33,494 bases of DNA from Microtetraspora glauca (GTDB lineage Bacteria; Actinomycetota; Actinomycetes; Streptomycetales; Streptomycetaceae): assembly GCA_000721275.1 (NCBI GenBank), contig JOFO01000056.1, positions 1 to 33,494 of the forward strand, written 5' to 3'. Shown here piece after piece: positions 14,554 to 23,737 of the stretch. Every line of letters starts with the position of its first letter. The stretch's first letter is position 1. The translations under genes and the position numbers were made by a program. The notes beneath the pieces are model-generated. The model did no database searches and had not been told where the DNA came from. It saw only the letters and a list, made by a program, of their open reading frames with translations.

Positions 14554-15861
14554 TCAGAGTTCGCCGCGGGAGAGGGCGAGCAGCCGGTCGAGGACGCGCG
14601 GGCCGCCGGCCCGTACCCCGTCGTGCTCGAACTCGTCGGTGACCCAGGTCCGCAGGCCGCGGATCGCGGCGGCCGTCTCCAGCGAGTCGGCGGTGTCCAC
14701 GTACAGGTCGTCGTGGTAGACGGCGGCGGCCACCGGCACCCGGTTGGCGGCGAGCGCGTCGGGGTCGTACAGCGGCGTCCAGTCGTCGCGCCGGGCGAGG
14801 AGTTCGGCGGTCTCGCGCAGCGGGCGCAGGGCCGGGTCGGTGGTGAAGTGCCAGGGGTGGACGGTCTCGCCGGTCAGCAGGACGGGCCGCCCGTCGGCGA
14901 CGGCCGCGGCGGCGTCGAACTCGGGGAAGCCGGCCCGGACCCGTTCGGCGGCCCAGGCGGTCGGGCCCTGGCCCTGGGCGTAGATGGCCTCGTGGAGGAC
15001 GGCGTACAGCGGGTGTCCGGCGTACGAGAGGTGGGCCTGGACCTGCTCCAGGAAGGCGTCCGCGAGGGCGGGCCCGCCGGGGGTCGGCACGAAGGCGCCC
15101 TCCAGGAGGTGGTGGAGCTGGTGGGTGCCGTCGCCGGAGCCGAGGAGGATGCCGAGGGACTGGAAGGCCTCGACGGTGAGGAGACCGCCGCCGGGGAGCG
15201 TGACCTCGTGCTCCAGCAGGTGGGCGGCGATCGCCCGGACGCGTTCGGCGTCGCGCGGGTAGCGGGCGAAGTGCGCCTCGTTCTTGCGCCGCATCCGCGG
15301 GAAGGCGGCGGCGTAGACCTCGTCGGCGGTGGCGTCGAGGGACGGCAGGCCGCCGGTGATCAGGACCCGCTCCAGGCCCTGGGGGGCGGTGCAGAGGTAG
15401 TGGACGGCGCAGAAGCCGCCGAAGCTCTGGCCGAGGACGGTCCAGGGCGCGCCGCCGGTGAGCCGGCGGCGGATCAGCTCCGCGTCCTTGACGATCGCGT
15501 CGGCGCGGAAGTGCGTGAGGTAGTCGGCCTGGGCGGCGGCGTCGCCGCGCAGCGGGAGGGTCTGGCGGTTGGCGGGGGTGGAGCGGCCGGTGCCGCGCTG
15601 GTCCAGCAGCAGCACCCGGAACTCGCGGACGGCGCGCCCGATCCACGCCTGCGTGCCGATGAAGCGGCGGGCGCCGAAGCCCGGCCCGCCCTCCAGGTAC
15701 AGCAGCCAGGGGCGGCGGTCGCGCTCGGCGTCGCTCAGTCCGGCGGCGGCGATCTCGCGCCCGTAGACCTCGATCTGCTCGCCGTCGGGGCGGGCGTGGT
15801 CGAGGGGCACGGGGAAGTGGTGGTCGGTGACGACGACGCCGGGCTGGCGGTAGGTGGTCAA
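14554..15861 (-). CDS. Alpha/beta hydrolase, proline iminopeptidase-like (S33 family)
   Basis: This is a predicted cytoplasmic aminopeptidase or esterase of 435 residues. It has the oxyanion/binding motif GGPG (58-61), DQRGTGRS (87-94) and the nucleophile elbow GQSFGG with Ser146. All are diagnostic of the proline iminopeptidase branch of alpha/beta hydrolases. The insertion between about 190 and 300 would form the cap domain. The C-terminal part contains HDDLYVDTADS, likely supplying the acid. The start is a TTG (15859-15861), supported by GGAG eight bases upstream. No better ATG or GTG is in frame. It removes N-terminal proline in well-studied homologues, but the activity here is unproven. 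Confidence 0.82.
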   Translation of the reverse strand: MTTYRQPGVVVTDHHFPVPLDHARPDGEQIEVYGREIAAAGLSDAERDRRPWLLYLEGGPGFGARRFIGTQAWIGRAVREFRVLLLDQRGTGRSTPANRQTLPLRGDAAAQADYLTHFRADAIVKDAELIRRRLTGGAPWTVLGQSFGGFCAVHYLCTAPQGLERVLITGGLPSLDATADEVYAAAFPRMRRKNEAHFARYPRDAERVRAIAAHLLEHEVTLPGGGLLTVEAFQSLGILLGSGDGTHQLHHLLEGAFVPTPGGPALADAFLEQVQAHLSYAGHPLYAVLHEAIYAQGQGPTAWAAERVRAGFPEFDAAAAVADGRPVLLTGETVHPWHFTTDPALRPLRETAELLARRDDWTPLYDPDALAANRVPVAAAVYHDDLYVDTADSLETAAAIRGLRTWVTDEFEHDGVRAGGPRVLDRLLALSRGEL

Positions 15862-16035
15862 GGGTGCTGCTCCTGCTCCTGCTGTTCCGACTCCGGGCTC
15901 CCCCGCCCGCCCAGTGGATCACAGCCGCCCCCGGACCGCCCGCACCGGGGGCGCGGAGCCGGGGCGCGAACGTCGGAGACGTCACCGTCCCTGCGTCACC
16001 GTTCCTGCGGAACCGTCACCGTTCCTGCGGAACCG
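15862..16035. other. Intergenic region with tandem repeats
   Basis: Apart from the 20-bp tandem repeats at the end of the VOC gene, this holds the hydrolase promoter region. A (GGAGCA)-like triplet-rich stretch on the minus strand just upstream of the TTG start includes the ribosome-binding site. No clear promoter hexamers or genes are seen. Confidence 0.4.
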
Positions 16036-16054
16036 TCACCGTTCCTGCGAGACC
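15981..16054. repeat. 20-bp tandem repeat covering the 3' end of a VOC gene
   Basis: The unit GTCACCGTTCCTGCGGAACC is perfect at 15995-16014 and 16015-16034. A diverged copy at 16035-16054 encodes the last codons and stop of the VOC gene, and a partial copy is at 15981-15994. Each unit contains the dyad GTTCC-TGC-GGAAC. The array looks like a duplication of the gene's own 3' end that then expanded outward. Confidence 0.85.
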
Positions 16055-16434
16055 GCGATGACGTTGCCGGCCGGGTCGGTGAACCAGGCGATGCCCGCCG
16101 GTCCCGGCTCGCCGTCACCGGGGCGGACGACGCCCTTCTCGTCGGCGTCGAAGCCGGGGTAGCGCTGGAACTCGGCGCCGCGGGCGAGCAGGTCGTCGAC
16201 GGCCCGGTCGATGTCGTCGACCTCGAAGTTGAGGATCGTGAAGGAGGCGGGGGTGTGGTCCTCCTTGGGGTAGACGAAGACCCGGGCCCCGCCCGGCAGG
16301 GTCAGGAACAGCATCCGCATGTCCCCGGTCCCCGTGTCCTCCACGGTCAGGCCGAGCGTGTCGCCGTAGAAGCGCCGGGCGGCGTCCAGGTCGTCCACCG
16401 AGAAGCTGCTGTACGCCGTCGTCTCGCCGAACAT
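16036..16434 (-). CDS. Single-domain VOC family (glyoxalase fold) protein
   Basis: This 132-residue protein forms one VOC module. It opens YSSFSVDDLDAARRFYGDTLGL and closes GIAWFTDPAGNVIAVSQ, as in many small Streptomyces glyoxalase/bleomycin-resistance-like proteins that dimerise. The ATG at 16432-16434 has GGGAG seven bases upstream. The final residues (QER) and the stop codon lie inside a 20-bp repeat unit that is copied twice more beyond the gene. It is followed by a differently controlled hydrolase. The ligand is unknown. Confidence 0.82.
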   Translation of the reverse strand: MFGETTAYSSFSVDDLDAARRFYGDTLGLTVEDTGTGDMRMLFLTLPGGARVFVYPKEDHTPASFTILNFEVDDIDRAVDDLLARGAEFQRYPGFDADEKGVVRPGDGEPGPAGIAWFTDPAGNVIAVSQER

Positions 16435-16507
16435 GGTGTGCTCCCTTCCGGGGCCCCGGGTCCGGGGCGCCCACCCTTCCAGGATCCGCCCGTCCGGCGC
16501 GGCGCGC

Positions 16508-17338
16508 TCAGGGCGCGACCGGCAGCTGCCGCTTGTGCTCCGTGAGGTCGTAGCGGCGGACGATCGCCGCGTGGGCGGCCTCGCCGACCGGCTTGCCCTC
16601 CAGGAAGTCGTCGATCTCGTCGTACGTGACGCCGAGCGCGTCCTCGTCGGGCTTGCCGGGGTCCAGGGTCTCCAGGTCGGCGGTCGGGACCTTCCAGACC
16701 AGCTCCGCCGGGGCGCCGAGCTCGGCGGCGACGGCGCGCACGCGCCGCTTGGTGAGGCCGGTGAGCGGGACGAGGTCGGCGGCGCCGTCGCCGAACTTGG
16801 TGAAGAAGCCGGAGACGGCCTCGGCGGCGTGGTCGGTGCCGACGACGAGGCCGTCGTGGGCGCCGGCGACCGCGTACTGGGCGATCATGCGCTGGCGGGC
16901 CTTGATGTTGCCGTGCACGAAGTCCTGGTGGTGGGCGTCGCGGAAGGCGACCCCGCCGGCCACGCAGGCGTCGAGGGCGGCGTCGCTGGCCGGCTTGATG
17001 TCGACGGTGAGGACGTGGTCGGCGCGGATGAAGCCGAGGGCGGTCTGCGCGTCCCGCTCGTCGGCCTGGACGCCGTAGGGCAGCCGCATGGCGTAGAAGG
17101 CGGCCTCGTGGCCGGCGGCACGGGCGCGCTCGACGGCGAGCTGGCAGAGCCGGCCGGCGGTGGTGGAGTCGACGCCGCCGCTGATGCCGAGGACGAGCGA
17201 GCGCAGCCCGGTGCTGGTGAGGCGCTCGGCCAGGAAGGCCACCCGGCGCTCGATCTCGGCGGCCGGGTCGAAGGCCGTGGAGACGTGCAGCTCCCGGGCG
17301 ATCTGCTGCTGTCGGTCGGTGGGCGCCGGGTCGGTCAC
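16508..17338 (-). CDS. nadE: Ammonia-dependent NAD synthetase
   Basis: This catalyses the last step of NAD synthesis: amidation of nicotinic acid adenine dinucleotide with ATP and ammonia. The 276-residue protein has the PP-loop motif ISGGVDST (52-59), and further conserved segments [29 protein letters not shown] and [11 protein letters not shown], all typical of the short Escherichia coli/Bacillus-type enzyme. The N-terminal glutaminase domain of glutamine-dependent NadE is absent, so free ammonia would be the donor. The start is GTG at 17336-17338, six bases after GAGGAG. A TAGAGT hexamer on the minus strand (17379-17384) could be its -10 box. It is monocistronic. Confidence 0.93.
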   Translation of the reverse strand: MTDPAPTDRQQQIARELHVSTAFDPAAEIERRVAFLAERLTSTGLRSLVLGISGGVDSTTAGRLCQLAVERARAAGHEAAFYAMRLPYGVQADERDAQTALGFIRADHVLTVDIKPASDAALDACVAGGVAFRDAHHQDFVHGNIKARQRMIAQYAVAGAHDGLVVGTDHAAEAVSGFFTKFGDGAADLVPLTGLTKRRVRAVAAELGAPAELVWKVPTADLETLDPGKPDEDALGVTYDEIDDFLEGKPVGEAAHAAIVRRYDLTEHKRQLPVAP

Positions 17339-17514
17339 GGAAGACTCCTCGTCGGGACGGGTACGGGTGACGGTTCCGACTCTACGGGGTCCCCGGCACA
17401 CCGGGCCGCCCCGGCTCCGGGGCGCACGACACCTCGACGCGCTGGACGGCCTCGGCGGCGGTCCGGGCGGCGTGGCCGTGGGAGGGGGAGGCGCCGGCCG
17501 GGGGCTGGTGAGGG
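17339..17514. other. Intergenic region upstream of nadE
   Basis: No gene is seen. TAGAGT (17379-17384, minus strand) is a reasonable -10 box for nadE with about 40 bp of leader, but the -35 region is GC-rich and unclear. The left part, adjacent to the end of the ATPase regulator gene, is GC-rich. It has short dyads such as CCCCGG/CCGGGG that may contribute to termination. Confidence 0.35.
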
Positions 17515-19587
17515 TCAGCCGGGGCCGAGGGCCCGGTCGAGGCCGGTCTGGGGGAGGTCGGTGAGGGCGCGGAGGAAGATCTCCTCGTAGGCGGGTGCGC
17601 CGAGGGTGGCGCGGGCGCCGGCGGTGTAGTGGGCGTGGAGGGCGCGCAGGCCCGGGAGGCCGCGGCGGGGCTGGCCGGTGGCGCGCCAGTACGCCTCGCC
17701 GGTGCCGGAGACGTCGGCGGCGCGGGCGCCGTCGCCGGCGGCGGCGTGGGCGGTGGCGAGGACGTCGAGGCCGAGGGCGACGCCGAGGCCGGCGCCGAGG
17801 GCGCGGGTGCCGGCGAGCATGGCGCGGGCGTGGTCGGCGGCGGCGGCCGGTTCGCCCTCCAGGAGGGCGGTGAGGGCGAGCTGGTACTCGAGGGCGGTGC
17901 GGGTCCAGTGTTCGTCGAGGGTGTCGCAGAGGGCGCGCAGGGCGAGGGCTTCGGGGCGGGCCTCGGCGAGCCGGCCGAGGCCGGTGAGGGCGAAGACGCG
18001 GACGAGGTGGCAGCGGAGGGCGGCGGCGGAGTCGGCGGGACGGCCGCGTGCCGAGGCGAGGACGTGGTCCACGACGACGAGGGCGGCCCGGGCGCGGCCG
18101 GTGCTGAGGGCGAGGAGGCCGGCGAGGGCGGCGGCGTCGAGGGTGAGTTCGCCGGGGCCGTACGGCTCCGAGGACGTGCGGGGCCGCTCGGGCGGGTGCT
18201 CGGTGTGGCGGGCCTCGCGGGCGCAGCGTTCGCCGGCGTCCTGGGCGGGGCCGAGGTCGCCCTGGAGGACGAGGGTGACGCCGAGGGCCCACAGGGCGCG
18301 GGTGCGGGCCCGGCCGCGGGCGGCGCTGAGGAGGAGGGCCTGCTCGAGGCCGTCGCGGGCTTCGCGGAGCCGGCCGCGGCAGGACCAGGCGAAGGCGACG
18401 GAGCCGACCAGGTCGAGGGCGGTGTCGGGGTCGGTGCGCAGCAGGTGGTCGAGGGCGGTGCGCAGGTCGGTGTGGTGGGTGTCGACGGCGCGGTACCAGT
18501 GGAGCTGGCGGCTGCCGTGCCAGGCGGCGGGACCCTGGGCGGCGAGGGCGTGGAAGTGGGCGGCGTGGCGGCCGGCGACGGTGGCGGTCTCGCCGAGCCG
18601 GTCCAGCCAGCCGGCGCCGTACTCGCGGATGGTGTCGAGGAGGCGGTGGCGTCCGGCGGGGTCGGCGGGGCGGACGACGGAGGCGCGGACGAGTCCGTCG
18701 AGGGCGGTGGGCAGGGTGGCGTCGGTGAGGGGGCCGCCGGTGCAGACGGCGGTGGCGCCGGCGAGGTCGAAGGGGCCGCGGAAGACGGAGAGGCGGGCCC
18801 ACAGGAGGCGTTCGAGGGGGTCGGCGAGTTCGTGGCTCCAGCCGATGGCGGCGCGCAGCGTCTGGTGGCGGGCGGGCCAGACGCGTTCCGGGTGGGTGAG
18901 GAGGTCGAAGCGGGCGTCGGGGGGTGCGGTGAGGCGGCTGCCGAGCTGGTCGCGGACGGCTTCGGCGCCCTGGAGCCGGATCTGGGCGGCGGCGAGCTCC
19001 AGGGCGAGGGGTATGCCTTCGAGGCGGACGCAGATCTCGGCGGCGGGGCCGGCGGCGGGGAGGTCCTGGCCGGTGGCGGTGCGCAGGAGGGTGAGGGCGT
19101 CGTCGCCGGTGGGCGGGAGGGGGTCGAGGGCGAGGGTGTGTTCGCCGGGGACGCCGAGGGGGCGGCGGGAGGTGGCGAGGACGGTGAGGCCGGGGGCGGC
19201 GTCGAGGAGTTCGGCGACGAGCCGGCCGCAGGCGTCGGCGAGGTGGTCGCAGCAGTCGAGGACGAGGAGGAGCCGGGTGCCGGCGAGGCGGCGGCGCAGG
19301 GCGCCGGTGTCGGTGCCGGGGGTGTGGTCGGCGAGGTCGACGGAGTCGGCGACGAGGGCGACGAGGAGCCGTTCGCCGTCGAGCTGGCCGAGGTCGGCCC
19401 ACCAGGCGCCGTCGGGGTGGCGGTGGCGGACGCGGTGGGCGGCGCGCAGCGCGAGCCGGGTCTTGCCGACCCCGCCGACGCCGGTCACGGTGACGAGGCG
19501 GTGCTCCGCCAGCGCGGCGGTGAGGCGCTTCAGTTCCGTGCGGCGGCCGGTGAAACCCGGGTTCTCGTCCGGTAGGTGTCCACGCAC
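17515..19587 (-). CDS. STAND-type signalling ATPase with TPR-like C-terminus (COG3903-like), no DNA-binding domain
   Basis: This is a 690-residue protein of the AfsR/COG3903 ATPase group. A P-loop GVGGVGKT (36-43) and Walker [12 protein letters not shown] (about 105-115) mark an NB-ARC/NACHT-like NTPase. They are followed by [13 protein letters not shown], typical of the sensor region, and [16 protein letters not shown], typical of the GxP motif. Residues from about 330 to the end are alanine-rich helical repeats resembling TPRs. Relatives usually carry a winged-helix or LuxR-type DNA-binding domain at one end. I see neither here, since it starts 10 residues before the NTPase and ends in helical repeats. 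The start is GTG at 19585-19587, with a weak ribosome-binding site. Its partner is unknown. Confidence 0.8.
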   Translation of the reverse strand: MRGHLPDENPGFTGRRTELKRLTAALAEHRLVTVTGVGGVGKTRLALRAAHRVRHRHPDGAWWADLGQLDGERLLVALVADSVDLADHTPGTDTGALRRRLAGTRLLLVLDCCDHLADACGRLVAELLDAAPGLTVLATSRRPLGVPGEHTLALDPLPPTGDDALTLLRTATGQDLPAAGPAAEICVRLEGIPLALELAAAQIRLQGAEAVRDQLGSRLTAPPDARFDLLTHPERVWPARHQTLRAAIGWSHELADPLERLLWARLSVFRGPFDLAGATAVCTGGPLTDATLPTALDGLVRASVVRPADPAGRHRLLDTIREYGAGWLDRLGETATVAGRHAAHFHALAAQGPAAWHGSRQLHWYRAVDTHHTDLRTALDHLLRTDPDTALDLVGSVAFAWSCRGRLREARDGLEQALLLSAARGRARTRALWALGVTLVLQGDLGPAQDAGERCAREARHTEHPPERPRTSSEPYGPGELTLDAAALAGLLALSTGRARAALVVVDHVLASARGRPADSAAALRCHLVRVFALTGLGRLAEARPEALALRALCDTLDEHWTRTALEYQLALTALLEGEPAAAADHARAMLAGTRALGAGLGVALGLDVLATAHAAAGDGARAADVSGTGEAYWRATGQPRRGLPGLRALHAHYTAGARATLGAPAYEEIFLRALTDLPQTGLDRALGPG

Positions 19588-19638
19588 GGGAGCAGTGTCC
19601 TACATGTCCGCGCGGAAAGCTCGGGTGGAATCGGTTCG

Positions 19639-20577
19639 TTACGGTTCGCGGGCGCCGGGTGCGGGCGGCGCGGGGGGTTCGCCGGGGGCGTTGAGGTCGT
19701 CGACGGCTTCGGCGGTGACGACGGCGCCGGTGGAGCGCCGGCCGCGGCGCAGCCGGCGTTCGAGCCGGGACGCGAGGGTGGTGAGGGCGAGGTTGAGGAG
19801 GACGAAGAGGACGGCGACGACGGTGAAGCAGGCGATGGTGTTGGCGCCGTAGTTGGCGCTCATGGGGCGGACGGAGGCGAGGAGTTCGGCGAAGCCGAGC
19901 ATGGCGCCGCCGAGGGCGGTGTCCTTGACGATGACGACGAGCTGGCTGACGAGGGCGGGCAGCATGGCGGTGACGGCCTGGGGCAGCAGGACGTGCGCCA
20001 TCGTCTGGCCCTTGCGCATGCCGATGGCCTGGGCGGCGTCGGTCTGTCCGGCGGGGAGGGCGAGGATGCCGGCGCGGACGACTTCGGCGAGGACGGAGGC
20101 GTTGTAGAGGACGAGGCCGGTGACGACCGCGTACAGGGGGCGGGTCTCGGGGCTGATGGCGGTGAACTCGGCGTAGGCGGCGTTGGCGAAGAGCATGAGG
20201 ATGAGGACGGGGATCGCGCGGAAGAACTCGACGACCGTGCCGGCGCCGGCGCGGACGGCGCGGTGGTCGGAGAGGCGGGCGATGCCGAGGAAGGCGCCGA
20301 GCGGCAGGGCGAGGACCATGGCGAGGGCGGCGGCGACGACGGTGTTCCGCAGGGCGGGCAGGAGGTACGTCCGCCAGATCCGGCCGTCGGTGAGGAACGG
20401 CTCCCATTTGGCCGCCTCCAGCTGGTTCTTGGCGTCGAGTCCGGCGATCACCCAGCGGACGAGGGCGGCGAGGGCGGCGAGGAAGAGCAGGGTCCACAGC
20501 AGGTTGCGGCGGCGGGCGCGGGGTCCGGGGACGTCGTAGAGGACGGTGGCGGACGCGTCCTCGGGGCGGCGCCTCAC
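19639..20577 (-). CDS. gluD: Amino-acid ABC importer permease, GluD type
   Basis: This is the second membrane subunit of a polar amino-acid importer, 312 residues. After an N-terminal cytoplasmic tail of about 25 residues there are hydrophobic helices and the ATPase-docking loop [25 protein letters not shown], diagnostic for the HisM/GluD permease family. The C-terminal tail is proline/alanine-rich. The start is GTG at 20575-20577, which overlaps the stop of the preceding permease gene by 4 bp. The frame stays open much further upstream, but that part is an arginine/histidine-rich shadow of the preceding gene. Glutamate as substrate is inferred from operon order and similarity. Confidence 0.87.
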   Translation of the reverse strand: MRRRPEDASATVLYDVPGPRARRRNLLWTLLFLAALAALVRWVIAGLDAKNQLEAAKWEPFLTDGRIWRTYLLPALRNTVVAAALAMVLALPLGAFLGIARLSDHRAVRAGAGTVVEFFRAIPVLILMLFANAAYAEFTAISPETRPLYAVVTGLVLYNASVLAEVVRAGILALPAGQTDAAQAIGMRKGQTMAHVLLPQAVTAMLPALVSQLVVIVKDTALGGAMLGFAELLASVRPMSANYGANTIACFTVVAVLFVLLNLALTTLASRLERRLRRGRRSTGAVVTAEAVDDLNAPGEPPAPPAPGAREP

Positions 20578-21239
20578 CGTTTGACCGCCACTTTCCTGGC
20601 GAGCCGGCCGAGGAGCAGGCCGGTGGGGAGGGTGAGGCAGAGGAAGCCGAAGGCGAAGATCGCGGAGATGAGGATGAGCTGGGCTTCGTTCTCGATCATC
20701 TCGCGCATGAGCAGGGCGGCTTCGGCGACGCCGATGGCGGCGGCGACGGTGGTGTTCTTGGTGAGGGCGATGAGGACGTTGGTGAGGGGGCCGACGACGG
20801 ACCGGAACGCCTGCGGGAGCACGATGATCCGCAGGACCTGGGGGAAGCTGAGGCCGATGGCGCGGGCGGCCTCGACCTGGCCGAGGGGGACGGTGTTGAT
20901 GCCGGAGCGCAGGGCCTCGCAGACGAAGGCGCTGGTGTAGGCGGCGAGTCCGAGGACAGCGAGCCGGAAGTTGATGGTGGTGAAGCGGTCGGCGCCGAGG
21001 CTGACGCCGAGGGTCTGGAAGAGGCCGAGGGAGGTGAAGACGATGATGACGGTGAGGGGGATGTTGCGGACGACGGTGACGTAGGCGGTGCCGAAGCCGC
21101 GCATGAGGGGGACGGGGCCGACGCGCATGGCGGCGAGCAGCGTCCCCCACACGAGGGAGCCGAGGGCGGACCAGAAGGTGAGCTGGACGGTCACCCAGAA
21201 GGCGCCCAGGAGGTCGTAGCCTTCGAGGAAGTCGAACAC
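20574..21239 (-). CDS. gluC: Amino-acid ABC importer permease, GluC type
   Basis: This is the first membrane subunit of the importer, 221 residues, with about five transmembrane helices and the docking loop [27 protein letters not shown]. An early [11 protein letters not shown] segment is shared by the HisMQ/GlnP family. The length is the usual one for GluC. The start is GTG at 21237-21239, 10 bp after the binding-protein stop. The product would pair with GluD in the membrane and with two copies of GluA in the cytoplasm. Confidence 0.88.
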   Translation of the reverse strand: MFDFLEGYDLLGAFWVTVQLTFWSALGSLVWGTLLAAMRVGPVPLMRGFGTAYVTVVRNIPLTVIIVFTSLGLFQTLGVSLGADRFTTINFRLAVLGLAAYTSAFVCEALRSGINTVPLGQVEAARAIGLSFPQVLRIIVLPQAFRSVVGPLTNVLIALTKNTTVAAAIGVAEAALLMREMIENEAQLILISAIFAFGFLCLTLPTGLLLGRLARKVAVKR

Positions 21240-21249
21240 GGCGGCCGGC

Positions 21250-22092
21250 TCAGTCGACGATCACGCCGATCTTCGGGGCGGGTTCGTTCTGGTAGTTCGC
21301 CGGCCCGAAGTTCTTCTTGACGGCCTCGTCCCAGGCGCCGTCGGCGACCATCTTCTGCAGCGCCTTGTCGATCTTCCCCTTGAGGTCGCTGCCCTTCTGG
21401 ACGCCGATGCCGTAGTTCTCGTTGCTGAGTTCGAAGCCGCCGAGCTTGAACTTGCCCTTGAACTGCTCCTGGGCGGCGTAGCCGGCGAGGATGGAGTCGT
21501 CGGTGGTGAGGGCGTCGATGACGCCGTTCTCCAGGCCGGTCAGGCACTCGGAGTAGCCGCCGTACTCCTGGAGCTGGGCGTCGGGGGCGATCTCGTCCTT
21601 GACGTTCTGCGCGGAGGTGGAGCCGGTGACGGAGCACAGGCGCTTGTCGTTGAGGTCGGACGGCTTCTTGATGGAGTCGTCGTCGGCGCGGATCAGCACG
21701 TCCTGGTGGGCGAGGAGGTAGGGGCCGGCGAAGTCGACCTTCTCGGCCCGCTCGTCGTTGATCGAGTACGAGGCGGCGATGAAGTCGACGTCGCCGCGCT
21801 GGAGCATGGTCTCGCGGTCGGCGCTCTTCGCCTCCTTCCACACGATCTCGTCGGGTTCGTGGCCGAGTTGCTTCGCGATGTAGGTGGCGACGTCCACGTC
21901 GAAGCCGGTGTACGTGCCGTCGGGGGTCTTCAGGCCGATGCCGGGCTGGTCGAACTTGATGCCGATGGTGATCCGGTCGTCGCCGGAGTGGTCGGCGGGC
22001 GCCGCGCCGTGGGCGAGCGACGCGGTGCCGAGGGCGAGCACGACGGCCGTGGCGGAGGCGAGGACGGTGCGGGTGGTCCGGTGCGGGTTCAT
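21250..22092 (-). CDS. gluB: Amino-acid ABC importer solute-binding protein, GluB-like, without lipobox
   Basis: This family-3 (glutamate/glutamine) binding protein has 280 residues. Core motifs include GFDVDVATYIAKQLG, FIAASYSINDERAEKVDFAGPYL and the CSVTGSTSAQNV ligand loop. An N-terminal signal sequence (about 1-30) is present, with an arginine-containing n-region and a hydrophobic core. There is no cysteine in or near the expected lipobox (SLAHGAAPA), unlike the usual lipoprotein GluB of actinomycetes. The protein should therefore be secreted free or held otherwise. No in-frame upstream start restores a lipobox. It lies 18 bp after the ATPase gene and 10 bp before gluC. Confidence 0.87.
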   Translation of the reverse strand: MNPHRTTRTVLASATAVVLALGTASLAHGAAPADHSGDDRITIGIKFDQPGIGLKTPDGTYTGFDVDVATYIAKQLGHEPDEIVWKEAKSADRETMLQRGDVDFIAASYSINDERAEKVDFAGPYLLAHQDVLIRADDDSIKKPSDLNDKRLCSVTGSTSAQNVKDEIAPDAQLQEYGGYSECLTGLENGVIDALTTDDSILAGYAAQEQFKGKFKLGGFELSNENYGIGVQKGSDLKGKIDKALQKMVADGAWDEAVKKNFGPANYQNEPAPKIGVIVD

Positions 22093-22110
22093 GTGATCAC
22101 CCCGGGGGGC

Positions 22111-22965
22111 TCAGTGGTGGAGGATCTTGGAGAGGAAGTCGCGGGCGCGGGCGGTGCGGGGGGCGCCGAAGAACGCGTCGGGGGTGGCCTCCTCGACGAT
22201 CCGCCCGTCGGCCATGAAGACGACCCGGTGGGCGGCGGAGCGGGCGAACCCCATCTCGTGGGTGACGACGACCATGGTCATGCCGGACTCGGCGAGCTGC
22301 CGCATGACCTCCAGGACCTCGTTGATCATCTCGGGGTCCAGGGCGGAGGTCGGCTCGTCGAAGAGCATCACCTTCGGGTCCATGGCGAGGGCCCGGGCGA
22401 TGGCGACCCGCTGCTGCTGGCCGCCGGAGAGCTGGGCGGGGTACTTGTCGGCCTGGGCGGCGACGCCGACCCGGTCGAGGAGGGCGCGGGCGCGTTCCTC
22501 GGCGGCCCCGCGGTCCTTCTTGCGGACCTTGATCTGGCCGAGGGTGACGTTGTCCAGGACGGTCTTGTGGGCGAAGAGGTTGAAGGACTGGAAGACCATG
22601 CCGACGTCGGCGCGGAGCCGGGCGAGTTCCCGGCCCTCGGCGGGCAGCGGGCGTCCGTCGACGCGGATCTCGCCGCTGTCGATGGTCTCCAGCCGGTTGA
22701 TCGCCCGGCAGAGCGTGGACTTCCCGGACCCGGAGGGGCCGATCACGACGACGACCTCGCCGCGCCGGATCGTGAGGTCGATCGACCGGAGGACGTGGAG
22801 CGACCCGAAGTGCTTGTCGACGCCGCGGAGCACGACGAGCGCGTCGCCGTCGCCGTCACCGGACGCGGAAGCGGTGCCGGAGCCGGCGGCGTCGCCGGGG
22901 GCGGCGGGCGGCGCGCCGCGTCCGGGGCCCGGGGGCCTCGCGGCGGGGTCTTCCGGGACGGGCAT
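22111..22965 (-). CDS. gluA: Amino-acid ABC importer ATPase, GluA type
   Basis: This is the energy-coupling subunit, 284 residues. Walker [10 protein letters not shown] is at 76-84, signature LSGGQ at 179-183, Walker B VMLFDE at 199-204, and a switch histidine sits in VVVTHEMGF. The ABC core, about 240 residues, is preceded by an unusual 40-residue tail rich in proline, glycine and alanine. The ATG at 22963-22965 is favoured because AGGAGG (22971-22976) lies five bases upstream. The frame stays open further up but only over a divergent promoter region. It is first in a gluABCD-like operon. Confidence 0.9.
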   Translation of the reverse strand: MPVPEDPAARPPGPGRGAPPAAPGDAAGSGTASASGDGDGDALVVLRGVDKHFGSLHVLRSIDLTIRRGEVVVVIGPSGSGKSTLCRAINRLETIDSGEIRVDGRPLPAEGRELARLRADVGMVFQSFNLFAHKTVLDNVTLGQIKVRKKDRGAAEERARALLDRVGVAAQADKYPAQLSGGQQQRVAIARALAMDPKVMLFDEPTSALDPEMINEVLEVMRQLAESGMTMVVVTHEMGFARSAAHRVVFMADGRIVEEATPDAFFGAPRTARARDFLSKILHH

Positions 22966-23144
22966 GCCGGCCTCCTGGATCGCGCCCCCACCTGCCGTTT
23001 CCTCCTCGGTCTCATGCTCCGCCCTGCTCCGTCCGGGCGCACGCCGGGGCGGTGGGCGGCGGGGCCGCGCGCCGCCGCCTGCGGTCCGGGCGCGGTGGGC
23101 GGAGACTGGAACCGGAGCCGTACGCGCGACGAGGAGGGCCCGCC
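22966..23144. other. Divergent promoter region between gluA and a cNMP-fold gene
   Basis: No gene is seen. The region must carry promoters in both directions. Ribosome-binding sites are clear at both edges (AGGAGG for gluA; GAGGAGGG for the plus-strand gene), but no convincing -35/-10 pair is visible. A GC-rich stretch (23040-23100) separates them. Confidence 0.35.
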
Positions 23145-23603
23145 ATGAGGAGTGCCGCACCCAAGGTCAGTACGCTGCCGGCGGAGCACCGCGAGCGGCT
23201 GATGGCCTTCGCCGAGGACGTGTACTTCGAGTCCGGGGACCGGCTCTTCGAGGAGCAGCAGCACGCGGAGCGGTTCTGGATCGTGAAGACGGGCGCCGTG
23301 CAGCTGGACGCCAAGGTGCCGGGGCGGGGCGCGCCGGTGATCGAGACGCTGCGCCACGGGGAGCTGGTGGGCTTGTCCTGGCTGTACCCGCCGTACCTGT
23401 GCCAGTCGGGCGCGGAGGCGATGACGCCGGTCCGGGCGCACGAGTTCGACGCGACGGCGGTGCGGGCGATGTGCCACACGGACCGGGAGTTCGGGTCGGC
23501 GGTGTACTTCTGGGTGGGGTCGATCCTGGCGCACCGACTGCAGGTGACCCGGGTCCGGCTGCTCGACCTGTACGCGCCGCACGGCAGCGGCATCATGTCC
23601 TGA
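23145..23603 (+). CDS. Stand-alone cyclic-nucleotide-binding-fold protein (Crp-like sensor without HTH)
   Basis: This 152-residue protein is a single cNMP-binding-type barrel. The pattern [30 protein letters not shown] is followed by [18 protein letters not shown], the phosphate-binding cassette position. The usual Arg-Ser/Thr pair of cAMP binders (as in Crp GEL...RS) is not visible after GEL, so classical cAMP binding is doubtful. No C-terminal DNA-binding domain is present, since the protein ends in a helix ([22 protein letters not shown]). The start is ATG at 23145 with GAGGAGGG upstream. It is divergent from the glu importer. It could act as a sensor partner of another protein. The function is unknown. 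Confidence 0.78.
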   Translation: MRSAAPKVSTLPAEHRERLMAFAEDVYFESGDRLFEEQQHAERFWIVKTGAVQLDAKVPGRGAPVIETLRHGELVGLSWLYPPYLCQSGAEAMTPVRAHEFDATAVRAMCHTDREFGSAVYFWVGSILAHRLQVTRVRLLDLYAPHGSGIMS

Positions 23604-23737
23604 AAGACGCGGCGGCGCAGGGGCGTTGACCGGCCCTCCGTCCCGGGGTGATCTTCGCCGCACCGGGGCCGGGGGCCGGTCCGGGGCGTGCGGGGCGGCG
23701 GTACGGTGGCGGCCCTGGCGACGGGCGGGAGGCCCCG
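23604..23737 (+). promoter_or_regulatory. Intergenic region with possible promoter for the carboxyltransferase gene
   Basis: TTGACC (23626-23631) is followed after 17 bp by TGATCT (23649-23654), a possible -35/-10 pair giving a leader of about 80 bases. The -35 is good and the -10 is poor. A GGGAGG ribosome-binding site (23727-23732) precedes the ATG. Confidence 0.4.

Noticed and set aside
15981..16054. CRISPR-like array
   Set aside because: The units are contiguous 20-bp tandem repeats without spacers and contain a gene's stop codon. No cas genes are present.
16508..20497. A very long (about 1,300-codon) minus-strand open frame and similar Arg/Pro/His-rich frames such as 3241-5892 and 30785-33238
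   Set aside because: Only the part from each real start (for example nadE from 17338) has a normal composition. The rest is the antisense or shifted frame of real GC-rich genes.
22111..23160. Longer GluA start at 23160
   Set aside because: It would run through the divergent promoter region. AGGAGG at ideal spacing marks the ATG at 22965.
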